From Synechococcales cyanobacterium GL140_1_metabat_312 (lineage in GTDB: Bacteria > Cyanobacteriota > Cyanobacteriia > Leptolyngbyales > Leptolyngbyaceae), in contig JANXWB010000073.1 of the NCBI GenBank assembly GCA_025351345.1, forward strand, positions 1-64,000: a stretch of 64,000 nucleotides of DNA, written 5' to 3'. The notes below the pieces were generated by a model. The model was not told the DNA's origin and did not search any database. It saw only the letters and a program-made list of their open reading frames with translations. Shown here in pieces: positions 35,176-44,881 of this stretch; within the stretch, counting starts at the first letter, position 1; every line of letters begins with the position of its first letter. Both the position numbers and the translations under genes were made by a program.

Positions 35176-36831
35176 TTATCCCCAACGTTGTGCGATCGGC
35201 ATTCTCCAGCCTGTCCCGAAGGCTCGATCGGTGACTTTCAGACCGGGTGCAGATTGACGGCGTTTGAATTCTGCAATCTTAACTAGTCGTGAAATCTTTT
35301 CGACAATTGTACGATCGTGACCTGCGGCAACAATTTGGTCCAGGGATTCATGGTTTTGAACAATCCGATCGAGAATATCATCAAGGATTTCATAGTCTGG
35401 AAGCGAGTCTTGGTCGAGTTGTCCAGGTTTCAATTCAGCACTAGGGGGTTTGGTGATAATATTTGTCGGAATGATTTCAGTAGTCCGGTTCAACCATTCA
35501 CACAGAGCATATACTTTCGTTTTGGGGACATCTGCGATCGCCGCTAATCCACCATTCATATCGCCGTACAATGTACAGTATCCGACTGCAATCTCAGATT
35601 TATTTCCTGTTGTAATCAACAAGTAATTAAATTTATTTGAGATTCCCATCAGCAATGTTCCCCGAATCCGGGATTGGAGATTTTCTTCAGCTATGCCAAA
35701 CTCTGTCCCAGAGAAGATTTCAGCCAGTGATTCGTCATAGCTTTTCATCACAGGTTCGATCGGTACGGTTTGCGTTTTAATGCCTAAATTTTCTGCGAGT
35801 TGTTTAGCATCACTAATAGAATGATCTGAACTATAGGGCGAGGGCATCAAGATTCCCAATATATTCTCTGCCCCCAATGCCTCTGCTGCGATCGCTGCCA
35901 CCAATGCCGAATCAATCCCGCCGCTCAATCCCAGCAATGCCTGTTTAAATCCACATTTACGGGCGTAGTCTTGTACCCCTAAAACCAAAGCTGCATAGAG
36001 TTCGGCAGATTGATTTAAGATCGGGGCGATCGGTTCTGTCGATAGAAATTTCTGATTTTCCCAACGAATTGTATGATTGCACGGTTTCATCTGGGGAACT
36101 CGATCGCACAGTATGCCATCGCGATTCACAACAAAACTGCCACCATCAAAGATTAGATCATCATTTGCACCCACTTGATTAACATAAATAATAGGTTGAT
36201 CAAATCGAATTGCTGTATGAGTTAGCATCCGTTCACGGGTTTGCTGTTTACCAATTGTATAAGGCGATGCCGACAGGTTGACAGTAAAATCTACATTTAG
36301 GGCGGCGAGATTCGCGATCGGATTCAGGCTATAGGCGCGTTTTCCCCAGAATTCTTCATCATTCCAAAGATCTTCGCAAATGGTCACCCCAATATGAATA
36401 TCGTCTAATTTAAAATGATTTGGTAATTCACCAGATTGAAAATATCTTGCTTCATCAAATACACTATAAGTCGGTAGTAAGTGCTTATGGAATACTTGTT
36501 TGATTTGGTTGTTTTGAATTAATGCAATGCTATTGTAAAGGGGTTTTTCACCTTTTTCTTCTGCATTTTGATTACGCTCTGCAAACCCGATTAATCCAGA
36601 CAAGTTTTTTGGAAAATCTGCGGCTAATTGTTCAAGTTGCGATCGCATTGCATCAATGAATTCTGGCTTTAGCAATAGATCGCGGGGAGGATAGCCACAA
36701 AGGGACAACTCGGGCGTTAGGAGAAGATTTGTGCCATGGTTGGCGGCTTCGATTGCGATCGCTAAAATAGTTTCAGCATTGTTATGGAGGTCGCCGATGG
36801 TGGGGTTCAATTGAGCGATCGTGATTTTCAT
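35176..36831 (-). CDS. nadE: Glutamine-dependent NAD+ synthetase
   Basis: 551 residues, two domains. The N-terminal nitrilase-like glutaminase has Glu in LLTPELSLCGYPPRDLL, Lys in VFHKHLLPTYSVFDEARYF and Cys in GVTICEDLWNDEEF. The C-terminal NAD synthetase has the PP-loop LLGLSGGIDSALVAAIAAEA and GTLLMGISNKFNYLLITTGN. It amidates NaAD to NAD. Last gene of the pncB-nadD-nrtR-nadE set. Confidence 0.97.
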   Translation of the reverse strand: MKITIAQLNPTIGDLHNNAETILAIAIEAANHGTNLLLTPELSLCGYPPRDLLLKPEFIDAMRSQLEQLAADFPKNLSGLIGFAERNQNAEEKGEKPLYNSIALIQNNQIKQVFHKHLLPTYSVFDEARYFQSGELPNHFKLDDIHIGVTICEDLWNDEEFWGKRAYSLNPIANLAALNVDFTVNLSASPYTIGKQQTRERMLTHTAIRFDQPIIYVNQVGANDDLIFDGGSFVVNRDGILCDRVPQMKPCNHTIRWENQKFLSTEPIAPILNQSAELYAALVLGVQDYARKCGFKQALLGLSGGIDSALVAAIAAEALGAENILGILMPSPYSSDHSISDAKQLAENLGIKTQTVPIEPVMKSYDESLAEIFSGTEFGIAEENLQSRIRGTLLMGISNKFNYLLITTGNKSEIAVGYCTLYGDMNGGLAAIADVPKTKVYALCEWLNRTTEIIPTNIITKPPSAELKPGQLDQDSLPDYEILDDILDRIVQNHESLDQIVAAGHDRTIVEKISRLVKIAEFKRRQSAPGLKVTDRAFGTGWRMPIAQRWG

Positions 36832-36899
36832 GATGAATGTAGGTTGTGTAGTGTGGATAGGCGAGAACTCTTAATAAGGGGAGGAAGAGAATCAAATCC

Positions 36900-37673
36900 T
36901 TAAATAAAAACTAGTGCCTTATCTTTTAAGGGTTCAAATGCTTCAGCATCAAATTTGTACAAACTAGCGGGACGACCTGCACCACGGGAAGCTTTTACGC
37001 CAGAATCCTGTAAGAATTTTAGTTTTAATAAGCGCGATCGGAAATTGGAATAATCAGAAAAATGTTCACCCAATACGGTGGTATAAAGTTGGTAGAGATC
37101 GCTTAATGTAAATAAATCTGGTAACACTTCAAAGGCGACAGGACTATATTCTAATTTATTTCGCAATCGACAATGGCCATATTGAATGATTTTTGAATGA
37201 TCAAAGGCTAATTCTGGGAGCTGACTCATCGGATACCAAGCAATACCACTAACGCCATCTGCGATCAATTCAGCTTCAGAATATCGGACTAAAGCAAAAT
37301 AGCTTACAGACAAATATCGCACGCCATAACTTGCTTCGGCTTCTCGGGGATCACGCATGGGTCCACCAAAGGTATAAAGCTGTTCAAGGTAGAGATTTTG
37401 GACCCGAATTTTTTCCGCTAAAATACGATCGGCAGCAGCTTCTAAGGCTTCCCCATTTCGCACTAATGTTCCGGGCAAAGACCACTGCCCCAAAAATGGT
37501 TCCTCTTGCCGCATTACCAGCAAGACCAGCAATCGCTTTAAATCAGTATCTACTGAAAAGATTACGTTATCAACCCCGACTCTAAAATCAGCTAACTTCA
37601 ATTCATCACAGCAATCATCCGATCGATTCATTTTCCGTTGACGATTGGGTTCAGAACTCAAACGATTTGGCAT
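36900..37673 (-). CDS. nrtR: NrtR-type Nudix-domain transcriptional regulator of NAD metabolism
   Basis: 257 residues. The N-terminal Nudix-like domain (FRVGVDNVIFSVDTDLKRLL, SLPGTLVRNGEALEAAADRI) has a degenerate Nudix box: the REUXEE catalytic glutamates are replaced by DRILAEKI, so it should bind ADP-ribose without hydrolysing it. The C-terminal winged helix (FSDYSNFRSRLLKLKFLQDS, GAGRPASLYKFDAEAFEPL) is the NrtR DNA-binding domain. NrtR repressors sit next to, and control, NAD salvage genes. The start overlaps the nadD end by 16 bp. Confidence 0.93.
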   Translation of the reverse strand: MPNRLSSEPNRQRKMNRSDDCCDELKLADFRVGVDNVIFSVDTDLKRLLVLLVMRQEEPFLGQWSLPGTLVRNGEALEAAADRILAEKIRVQNLYLEQLYTFGGPMRDPREAEASYGVRYLSVSYFALVRYSEAELIADGVSGIAWYPMSQLPELAFDHSKIIQYGHCRLRNKLEYSPVAFEVLPDLFTLSDLYQLYTTVLGEHFSDYSNFRSRLLKLKFLQDSGVKASRGAGRPASLYKFDAEAFEPLKDKALVFI

Positions 37674-38239
37674 GAGTATAGGTTCTCCTGTTGGATATAA
37701 TATTGTACGGAAGGTGGAACAGCGTTAGGTTTAGCGTAATTTCGGTAGGCGCTGGATGAGACATCGGGAGTTGTTAAATCCGCGATCGTCATAGTGCCGC
37801 CTAAGCGATCGATACAAGCTATTGATTCAGGAAGAATGGCATAGCCTGACCTTGGAATGACTAACAAATCAACTTCAGCTAGTAATTCTCTAGCCTGATA
37901 CCAGGTTGTCAATTGCGGTAATAAATCAGCACCCAAAACAAATGTAAACTTCGCTTGCGGCCAAATTTCACGGGCACGATGAACAGTGGTAATTGTACGT
38001 GGATAGCTTAATTCTGGGTGAACTTGAAGATTTGGAGTTTTGTCTTCTAGGGTTGCTATGAGTAGTCTCAGCATTTGATTACGCTGAGAAAGAGGGGTTT
38101 GATCTAGTTTAAATGGATTGTCTGAAGCCCATACTCCAACCCGATCGTAGCGATATGCTAACCATTTTAAAATAGCCAAATGACCATACGTTGGCGGATC
38201 GGCACTAGTTCCAAAGAGCGCAATTTTTAGATGAGTCAT
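37658..38239 (-). CDS. nadD: Nicotinate mononucleotide adenylyltransferase
   Basis: 193 residues, nucleotidyltransferase fold. N-terminal ALFGTSADPPTYGHLAILKW is the cyanobacterial variant of GTFDPxHxGH, keeping the second His. FVLGADLLPQLTTWYQAREL and PDVSSSAYRNYAK stand for the usual LGxD and SSTxIR motifs. It converts NaMN to NaAD for nadE. Between pncB (45 bp) and nrtR (overlap). Confidence 0.92.
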   Translation of the reverse strand: MTHLKIALFGTSADPPTYGHLAILKWLAYRYDRVGVWASDNPFKLDQTPLSQRNQMLRLLIATLEDKTPNLQVHPELSYPRTITTVHRAREIWPQAKFTFVLGADLLPQLTTWYQARELLAEVDLLVIPRSGYAILPESIACIDRLGGTMTIADLTTPDVSSSAYRNYAKPNAVPPSVQYYIQQENLYSCQIV

Positions 38240-38284
38240 AGTTAATGAGTAGAGATTCTTCTAAATGCTCGAAGAGTGTAGAGA

Positions 38285-39625
38285 CTAGCGGGATTTCCGA
38301 GTTTCCTCCACCAACGCATCCAAACTCGGGGAAATCTCTGCAAGGACGATCGTTGGATTTCTCATTTGTCTCATTGCGTTTGGTAATACAGTTACAGACG
38401 ATCGAGTCCTCCTAGCAATTGTTTCTAATGATTCTACAGGATTCACTCTTTGACCATTCTCCATCACCTTCTCAAGTAATGCCACTTCACCCCCTTGAAT
38501 CTCGTCGCCCATCAACCCAATCCGATCGGATAATTGCTGATCATCAATTCGTCGAAATATTTGCTTACGTCCCGGATAACTAATTTTATTCACCGCTTCT
38601 TTCATGACTGGAATACCATCAATCTCTACTAATTTGTAGACACCATTCACCGGACTTCCCGTCACCAATTGCGTCCCAATCCCATAACCATCCAAACAAG
38701 CCCCGTCATTCTTCAATTCTTCAATTCTAAATTCATCTAAATCACCACTGGCTACAATCTCTACTCCCGGTAACAAATCCCGAATCTCTTTTGACAATGC
38801 CACCAAATCGCCTGAATCAATTCGTACACCCGTTAAGTGCTTCGATGGATTTGCCTTCAAGGCTTTTGCCGCCGCGATCGAATCATAGGTATCAATCAAC
38901 AATGGAGCCGTCGGAAAATAGCGACCAAATGCCTCAAATGCTTTTGCCTCACTGCCTTCAGTCGCCGTCAATGCCATCACCAATGAATGCGCCATAGTGC
39001 CCACCGGGACTCGCCCTAATTGTAATGCGGCCAATACATTAGATGTCCCATCAAATCCTGCCGCCAATGCCGATCGCGCTGCCATCAATGCCGCCTGTGG
39101 ACCAAAGGCACGCCGGGTTCCAAACTCATAGAGTTTTGCTGCATCACCTGCGACATCCCGCATTCGGGCCGATCGGGTTGCAACAAGCGTTTGATAATTA
39201 ATTATATTTAATAAATAGGTCTCAACCCATTGGGCCTGCCAAAGCGGGGCTTCAACTCGCAGAATGGGTTCATTGGCTAACACAATGGTGCCTTCAGAAA
39301 CCGCCCACACCGTGCCTGTGAATCCACCAGTCCTTAAAATTTCCCAAAATCGATCGGGTGCATTTTCAAACAGCGGTAATTCCTGAAGAGCCGCAATTTG
39401 AAGGGTACTAAATTTCAAGGTTTCTAAATATCGCAATACCTCAGTCAATCCCATCGCCACTAAATAGCCAAAATCATCGGGCATCCTTCGGGTAAACAAT
39501 TCAAAACTCGCCGATCGTGCCTCAAGTCCTTCACCCACATAACAAGCCGCCATCGTGACCTGATAGAGGTCGGTCAATAGACTCAAATCTTCTACAGTAA
39601 ATTCAGGAGTAACGGTAGCGCTCAT
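38285..39625 (-). CDS. pncB: Nicotinate phosphoribosyltransferase
   Basis: About 446 residues from the ATG at 39625; a TTG at 39646 is in frame but unlikely. It converts nicotinate to NaMN, entry step of salvage. Motifs are LLTDLYQVTMAACYVGEGLE, YEFGTRRAFGPQAAL, GRVPVGTMAHSLVMA (active-site His) and VRIDSGDLVALSKEIRDLL. First gene of the NAD operon; its upstream region contains a palindrome. Confidence 0.95.
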   Translation of the reverse strand: MSATVTPEFTVEDLSLLTDLYQVTMAACYVGEGLEARSASFELFTRRMPDDFGYLVAMGLTEVLRYLETLKFSTLQIAALQELPLFENAPDRFWEILRTGGFTGTVWAVSEGTIVLANEPILRVEAPLWQAQWVETYLLNIINYQTLVATRSARMRDVAGDAAKLYEFGTRRAFGPQAALMAARSALAAGFDGTSNVLAALQLGRVPVGTMAHSLVMALTATEGSEAKAFEAFGRYFPTAPLLIDTYDSIAAAKALKANPSKHLTGVRIDSGDLVALSKEIRDLLPGVEIVASGDLDEFRIEELKNDGACLDGYGIGTQLVTGSPVNGVYKLVEIDGIPVMKEAVNKISYPGRKQIFRRIDDQQLSDRIGLMGDEIQGGEVALLEKVMENGQRVNPVESLETIARRTRSSVTVLPNAMRQMRNPTIVLAEISPSLDALVEETRKSR

Positions 39626-39772
39626 CGCAATGGAGTTGAACAACAATGCTTTATTATTATGGTAGTTTTAACCAAAAGTCAAGGCTTTTCTTAAGGCTTT
39701 TTCTGCTTGAAGTGCGATCGGAGTCTTAAAATCAGGTCTTAATTATAGTTTTTTACAATAAAATTAACCTGT

Positions 39773-39803
39773 GTATAGTGAGGCTATACGAAGAATCGTA
39801 TAC
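39773..39803. promoter_or_regulatory. Inverted repeat upstream of pncB, candidate operator
   Basis: GTATAG (39773-39778) and CTATAC (39784-39789) form a palindrome with a 5-bp centre; a further GTATAC follows at 39798-39803. It is 148 bp upstream of the pncB ATG and also upstream of the small plus-strand gene. NrtR is the obvious candidate ligand, but I cannot confirm its site sequence here. Confidence 0.35.
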
Positions 39804-39943
39804 AAAATAATGGGATGACGATCGTTCGATCTATAGTTGAAGTAGATCAAATCTCAACAATATTTGGTCTACCCTCAAGCCTGTTGATGTCGGTTTCTCT
39901 TCATTCCTGTTCATCAATAAAACTATATTTACGAGGTTGTTCT

Positions 39944-40090
39944 ATGAAAATGCCAGGTTTTTTTGCTAATGCCATATCTTACGTGTCAGAAGCCATGAGT
40001 CGCATTTTTGGGCTAAATGATGATAACTATCCAGCAACGGGAGTTCAACCGTTTACTGGTGATAAAAATAGGCAGGAGAAAACTAATTAA
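39944..40090 (+). CDS. 48-residue protein ending in YPATGVQPFTGD motif
   Basis: The ATG at 39944 has GAGG 7 bases upstream. Upstream in-frame sequence (to 39815) looks non-coding. The protein is a short amphipathic helix (FFANAISYVSEAMSRIFGL) followed by NDDNYPATGVQPFTGD and a basic tail. I believe similar short proteins with a Y-P-x-T-G-V-Q-P-F end occur in other cyanobacteria, function unknown. Strong terminator follows. Confidence 0.65.
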   Translation: MKMPGFFANAISYVSEAMSRIFGLNDDNYPATGVQPFTGDKNRQEKTN

Positions 40091-40140
40091 GACACTACAA
40101 GTTAATTGAATTTTACCCTCGAGTTCTTCACTCTTTAAAA

Positions 40141-40185
40141 CAAGAACCCTATTTCTACTACATACAGTAAAAATAGGGTTCTTTC
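40141..40185. terminator. Bidirectional terminator between 48-aa gene and iscA
   Basis: AAGAACCCTATTT (40142-40154) and AAATAGGGTTCTT (40171-40183) form a 13-bp stem with a 16-nt loop. It serves the convergent genes on both sides. Confidence 0.9.
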
Positions 40186-40214
40186 CTAAATTGAACTAAA
40201 TTCAATCGATCGTC

Positions 40215-40574
40215 TTATGAAGAGAACGACTTGCCACAGCCACAGGTTTGATTTGCATTAGGATTCGTAAATTGGAAACCACCACCAATGAGCGCATTGC
40301 TGTAGTCGAGCATCATGCCATAGATGTACAGCAGGCTTTTTGGGTCGCAAATCACCTTAAACCCATCATAGTCATAGACTTCATCATCGGGTCGAATATT
40401 GGCAATCTCTTCAAAATCCATCGTGTAGGACATGCCTGAACAACCACCACCCCGAACACCCACGCGCAAACAAAGGTCTTTCCCTTGCTGATCGCGCAGC
40501 GTCCGAACTTGGGTTAATGCAGTTTCCGACATTAAAATGCCCTGTTGGGGGGGTGTTGCGACTGCCTGAGTCAT
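40215..40574 (-). CDS. iscA: A-type iron-sulfur carrier (IscA/SufA)
   Basis: 119 residues. The three ligand cysteines lie in [17 protein letters not shown] and in [10 protein letters not shown] at the C-terminus. It binds Fe-S clusters or iron and transfers them to client proteins. No suf or isc partner is adjacent. Monocistronic, bounded by a terminator. Confidence 0.93.
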   Translation of the reverse strand: MTQAVATPPQQGILMSETALTQVRTLRDQQGKDLCLRVGVRGGGCSGMSYTMDFEEIANIRPDDEVYDYDGFKVICDPKSLLYIYGMMLDYSNALIGGGFQFTNPNANQTCGCGKSFSS

Positions 40575-40764
40575 GGTTTCTCCTGTTAAGCTTGAATGAA
40601 AAAATCTGAACGATTGAACTCGTCATACTTTATATTCTAAAGGCTGTGGTGAAGATCTAACACGCTTGTCATAAATCCCATTAATCTCTCACCAGTTGCC
40701 CTTTAGTTTCTAGTGAAGCTCGGATTTGCGGTAAGGTAAAAAGTATCGAATATAAGCCGAACCC

Positions 40765-41970
40765 ATGACCCTCGCTTCGACGAACGACAAGCCTCACCAA
40801 AAATCCAAAGCCCTCAAACCCGGCAGCCGTCGTCCGGCCAAAGAACTATGTAGCGAATGTGGACTCTGTGACACCTCCTACATTCACTATGTAAAAGAGG
40901 CTTGTGCATTTATCAATCAGCAATTTGACAAGTTGGAAACCCTAGTCCATGGCCGAAGTCGAAACCTCGACTCTCCCGAAGAACTCTACTTCGGCGTACA
41001 TCAATCGATGATGCAGGCCCGAAAAAAAGAACCCATTCCCGGCGCACAATGGACCGGAATTGTCAGCACTCTTGCCATTGAAATGCTGGAACGGGGCTTA
41101 GTCGAAGGCGTTGTTTGTGTCCAAAGCGCGGCGGACGATCGGTTCACCCCTGTGCCGGTAATTGCAAAAAACCGTGAAGATATCCTCGCGGCTAAAGTCA
41201 ATAAACCTACTCTTTCACCAAATTTAAATATTCTTGATCTCGTTGAACAATCTGGCCTCAAGCGTCTACTAGTCATCGGGGTTGGCTGTCAAATCCAAGC
41301 GCTGAGAGCAGTTCAAGACAAAATCGGCTTAGAAAAGCTTTACGTTTTAGGTACGCCTTGTACTGATAATGTCAGCCGTGCTGGACTTCAGAAATTTTTG
41401 GATACTACTAGCCGATCGCCCGAAACGGTGGTGTATTACGAGTTCATGCAGGATTTCAATGTTCATTTCAAATACGAAGACGGCTCGACTGAACTGGTGC
41501 CATTTTTCGGACTGAATACCAAAGAACTTAAAGATGTTTTTGCACCGTCTTGTTTGAGTTGTTTTGACTATACGAATGCGCTGGCCGATATTGTTGTGGG
41601 CTATATGGGTGCGGAATTTGGTTCTCAATGGATTGTGGTGCGCAATGAAACGGGTGCGGAAATGCTGGATTTAGTTCAAGATGCGATTACCACTAAACCT
41701 GTAACCAGCCAAGGCGATCGTAAAGCTGCCGTCCAACAAGGGATTGCGGCCTATGACAAGGCTATGACGTTACCGATGTGGGTGGCAAAAGCGATGGGCG
41801 TTGTGATTAAACGCATTGGTCCAAAAGGTTTGGAATATGCGCGATTTTCCATTGATTCTCACTTCACCCGCAACTATCTATTTGTAAAACGGAATTATTC
41901 ACAAAAACTAGAACACCATGTTCCTGAGTTTGCAAAACGGATTGTGGCGCAATATAAATTACCAGAGTAA
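40765..41970 (+). CDS. bciB: Ferredoxin-dependent divinyl (proto)chlorophyllide 8-vinyl reductase
   Basis: 401 residues, FrhB/F420-dehydrogenase beta-subunit fold. The 4Fe-4S region begins with LCSECGLCDTSYIHYVKEAC, and further Cys lie in GVGCQIQALRAV, LGTPCTDNVSRAGL and CLSCFDYTNALADIVVGYMG. This is the BciB type (Synechocystis slr1923), which reduces the 8-vinyl group in chlorophyll synthesis with reduced ferredoxin. The canonical F420-binding use is not expected in cyanobacteria. Confidence 0.92.
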   Translation: MTLASTNDKPHQKSKALKPGSRRPAKELCSECGLCDTSYIHYVKEACAFINQQFDKLETLVHGRSRNLDSPEELYFGVHQSMMQARKKEPIPGAQWTGIVSTLAIEMLERGLVEGVVCVQSAADDRFTPVPVIAKNREDILAAKVNKPTLSPNLNILDLVEQSGLKRLLVIGVGCQIQALRAVQDKIGLEKLYVLGTPCTDNVSRAGLQKFLDTTSRSPETVVYYEFMQDFNVHFKYEDGSTELVPFFGLNTKELKDVFAPSCLSCFDYTNALADIVVGYMGAEFGSQWIVVRNETGAEMLDLVQDAITTKPVTSQGDRKAAVQQGIAAYDKAMTLPMWVAKAMGVVIKRIGPKGLEYARFSIDSHFTRNYLFVKRNYSQKLEHHVPEFAKRIVAQYKLPE

Positions 41971-41993
41971 ATACGATCTACCGTGGTCAAACT

Positions 41994-42254
41994 TTAGGAC
42001 GATCCCTTTTGGCTTTGCGATCGGAATCGACCTGCAATAAAATCTCGTTGCTCGGCATGTTTCGTCGCCCGTCCTGTCACCCGTTTGCGCCACATCCGAA
42101 AGCTGGATTCTTTCATTTCACGGCGCATTACCGCAATCACCTGCGGCTCACTTAAACCAAATTGAAGTTCGATCGCTTCAAAGGGAGTTCGATCTTCCCA
42201 GGCCATTTCCAGAACACGATCGATAGTTTCGGAATCTAATTCAGGTAATTTCAT
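41994..42254 (-). CDS. TIGR03643 family protein
   Basis: 86 residues, small and basic. IDRVLEMAWEDRTPFEAIEL followed by QFGLSEPQVIAVMRREMK and SSFRMWRKRVTGRATKH is the TIGR03643 pattern. It resembles a compact HTH; function unknown. 15 bp downstream of the GT-C gene. Confidence 0.85.
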   Translation of the reverse strand: MKLPELDSETIDRVLEMAWEDRTPFEAIELQFGLSEPQVIAVMRREMKESSFRMWRKRVTGRATKHAEQRDFIAGRFRSQSQKGSS

Positions 42255-42269
42255 ATAAGCTACGGTGAG

Positions 42270-43565
42270 TTACGGATTTTGTAATGGATGTAAGTGATAA
42301 ACCAAACCATAAGGCCAATTTGAATTGCCACCATGAACGTGAATGAAAGTTAAAAAGCAAATACTCAAGAAGAGCTGAGCCACACAAATTAGAATCAACG
42401 ATCGCATTCGTCCGCGTTCTAACCAAGCTGCCCAAATCTGAATAAATGGGTACAACACAATTAAATAATGCCCCGGAACTCGCACCCGTGCAACTAGAAG
42501 CAATAGCGGCATAATCACTCCACCCGCCCAAAAGTAATCTGTTATTACAAATTCAGATTTAATCTCACCAGAACTTCGGGCCTTCCACCACCGCACCAAC
42601 GATGCGATCGCACTAATAGCCAAGAACAAAAGTGCAAGGGCAACCCCAAAGCTCGGATAGCCGAATATTCGTGGTTCTTGAATGAAGGTTCGCCAGAATT
42701 CTGGTCCCAAATCATATTCTAAATTCAAACCCCAGCCCGACAATAACCAATGCAACGGAAAATTAGGCGTAAGAATTTCGGCCCAACTTGGACGGGCAAT
42801 AGTAGCGGCGATCGTCCCCATTTGGGAAATCCAAGGCAGCATAGGGATTGCACCGATCGTCGTTCCCAATAAACACCAGCCCCACTTTACCTTGGCCTGA
42901 AGCTCCTTCCGATTTTTCCAGGCACTCACCAGAACTAAACCCGCTTGCCAAAAGAAACCACTCATATGGATTTGGCCAATCAACGTGCCCACTAATCCCC
43001 AAGTAAATGCACCCGATCGCCTTTGACGAAACCAATGGCCAGCAAATACAAAAAAGCCAACAAATGGCAAAATATCCGTCGCCCAAATCGCTCGGGAAAA
43101 ATGAATTGCTAAAGGATTCACACTCAGTAATGCTAATCCCCAAAACCAAACCAATTGTTCAGATTTATCCACATAGCGACGAATAAATTCAGCAAAAAGA
43201 ACGATCGTAACAATATTCGACACCATCACCCAGCGCACCATTGCCACCGGATTCTCTGATACCCAAGCTAACGCAATAAAACACCAAACACTTAAACCAG
43301 GATTAAGAAACCCAACACCATTGCCCATTCCCAGCCAAGGCCAAGGCATCCGACCCTCCACCACCGACCGCGCTGTTCGATACATCCAAATCTCGTCTTC
43401 CTTCCATTTCATATCCTCCGCCCAGATCAATCGTAACAAACACCCAAAAACAATAAACAATATAATCCAACACGTTTCGGGATTCTGAATGGATTGACGA
43501 ATAGATTTAAATCCCCGATCGCGTAAACTTACTATTTGATTAGTACCTGTCTCAAGACTCGACAT
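42270..43565 (-). CDS. GT-C fold integral membrane glycosyltransferase-like protein
   Basis: 431 residues with about ten transmembrane helices. WKEDEIWMYRTARSVVEGRM in the first loop carries the acidic pair expected of GT39/ArnT-like lipid-phosphate-sugar transferases (DE near residue 57). No C-terminal soluble domain. Begins one base after the glcE stop, so the two are co-transcribed. Substrate unknown; moderate confidence in the enzyme class. Confidence 0.7.
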   Translation of the reverse strand: MSSLETGTNQIVSLRDRGFKSIRQSIQNPETCWIILFIVFGCLLRLIWAEDMKWKEDEIWMYRTARSVVEGRMPWPWLGMGNGVGFLNPGLSVWCFIALAWVSENPVAMVRWVMVSNIVTIVLFAEFIRRYVDKSEQLVWFWGLALLSVNPLAIHFSRAIWATDILPFVGFFVFAGHWFRQRRSGAFTWGLVGTLIGQIHMSGFFWQAGLVLVSAWKNRKELQAKVKWGWCLLGTTIGAIPMLPWISQMGTIAATIARPSWAEILTPNFPLHWLLSGWGLNLEYDLGPEFWRTFIQEPRIFGYPSFGVALALLFLAISAIASLVRWWKARSSGEIKSEFVITDYFWAGGVIMPLLLLVARVRVPGHYLIVLYPFIQIWAAWLERGRMRSLILICVAQLFLSICFLTFIHVHGGNSNWPYGLVYHLHPLQNP

Positions 43566-43566
43566 A

Positions 43567-44844
43567 TCAACTCTCCATTCGTCCCGGACTCAAAACATTC
43601 AACGGATCAAACTGCTGCCGAATCGATCGCATCCAAGATTCGCCATTGCCTCGAAATCCCCAAATATCAAGCTGAGATTTGAGAGTGCTGGGGGCGATTA
43701 GAATACTTAAAAAACCACCATTCAATTCACAAATCGATCGGATTTTTTGCACTATATCACTCGCTACATCAGCCTTAAGCTGCAATTGCCCTAGCCCACC
43801 ACTGACATGAAAACGAGCGATCGCATCTGGGACCATCGCCTGAACTTGAAGTAATGTCGAAACGGTTTGATTCGATCGGACCGCCCACTTACAAACTACA
43901 TTCCCCTTCACTCCAGACTGACTAAAGGAATGAGAAACCTGATTCCAAAGTAATTGATCAATGGCTTGAATATCAGTATGAAGAAACAATGATTTGCCTA
44001 GTTCCAAGACCCGATCGCATTGCTCTTGAACACTTTCCGTTAATCCTTGAAATTGAATCAACAATCCCATATTTGAACCTAACTCCAACACTTTCATTGT
44101 GCCAAGAGATAGTAAATCCATGGCCGACGGTGTAAGCCCCGAATTCAAAATTCCCTGAATGGCCCGTTGCAATATCTCCGGATCACCCGCCAATAAAATA
44201 GTTTGGGACGCTTCTTGATTTGGGTAGAGCCGCACCGTGATTTGAGTCAGAATTCCGAGGGTTCCATAGGATCCGGTCAACAGCTTCATCAGGTCATAGC
44301 CCGCGACATTTTTTACAACCCGCCCGCCCGCCTTGACAACTTTTCCATCCGATCGGACAAACTCAACCCCTAACACCATATCCCGAACGCTATTGTACCG
44401 ATGCCGCAGCGCACCCGAGTCCCCCGTTGCCACAATGCCCCCTAGGGTTCCAGACGGACAACTCGGATCGATCGCCCAAAATTGACCTGATTGTTGCAAG
44501 ATAGACTGTAATGTCTCGAATTTAATCCCCGCTTGGGCCGTCACCGTCAGGTCTCCGATCGCATGATCAACGATTTTATTTAGATGTTCAGTGGAGATAA
44601 ACACCGCAGGCTGAGTCACAGGAGCACCCCAAGCGAGTTTGCTACCGCTCCCCATCGGGACCATTGCAATTCGATCGTGATGAAGCTTGGTCACAACCGC
44701 ACTAAGCTGCTCTACCGTATGAGGGGTCACGATTCCAACGGGCAACAGATTAGGCTGTAATGCTTGTTGTAAGAGATCGGCCATCGCGGGCGGCAGGGCA
44801 TCCCAGGGCGTCACGGGCACCATTTCTGATAACGCCTGAATCAT
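43567..44844 (-). CDS. glcE: Glycolate oxidase FAD-binding subunit
   Basis: 425 residues. FAD_binding_4 core: VTKLHHDRIAMVPMGSGSKL, then IDPSCPSGTLGGIVATGDSG and VVKNVAGYDLMKLLTGSYGT. GlcE is the subunit of glycolate dehydrogenase GlcDEF that oxidises photorespiratory glycolate. GlcD and GlcF are not in the window; in cyanobacteria they are often dispersed. C-terminal FDPLNVLSPGRM is intact. Confidence 0.92.
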   Translation of the reverse strand: MIQALSEMVPVTPWDALPPAMADLLQQALQPNLLPVGIVTPHTVEQLSAVVTKLHHDRIAMVPMGSGSKLAWGAPVTQPAVFISTEHLNKIVDHAIGDLTVTAQAGIKFETLQSILQQSGQFWAIDPSCPSGTLGGIVATGDSGALRHRYNSVRDMVLGVEFVRSDGKVVKAGGRVVKNVAGYDLMKLLTGSYGTLGILTQITVRLYPNQEASQTILLAGDPEILQRAIQGILNSGLTPSAMDLLSLGTMKVLELGSNMGLLIQFQGLTESVQEQCDRVLELGKSLFLHTDIQAIDQLLWNQVSHSFSQSGVKGNVVCKWAVRSNQTVSTLLQVQAMVPDAIARFHVSGGLGQLQLKADVASDIVQKIRSICELNGGFLSILIAPSTLKSQLDIWGFRGNGESWMRSIRQQFDPLNVLSPGRMES

Positions 44845-44881
44845 TGGGCCTCACACTCTAAATCTAATTTAAACGCACTGA

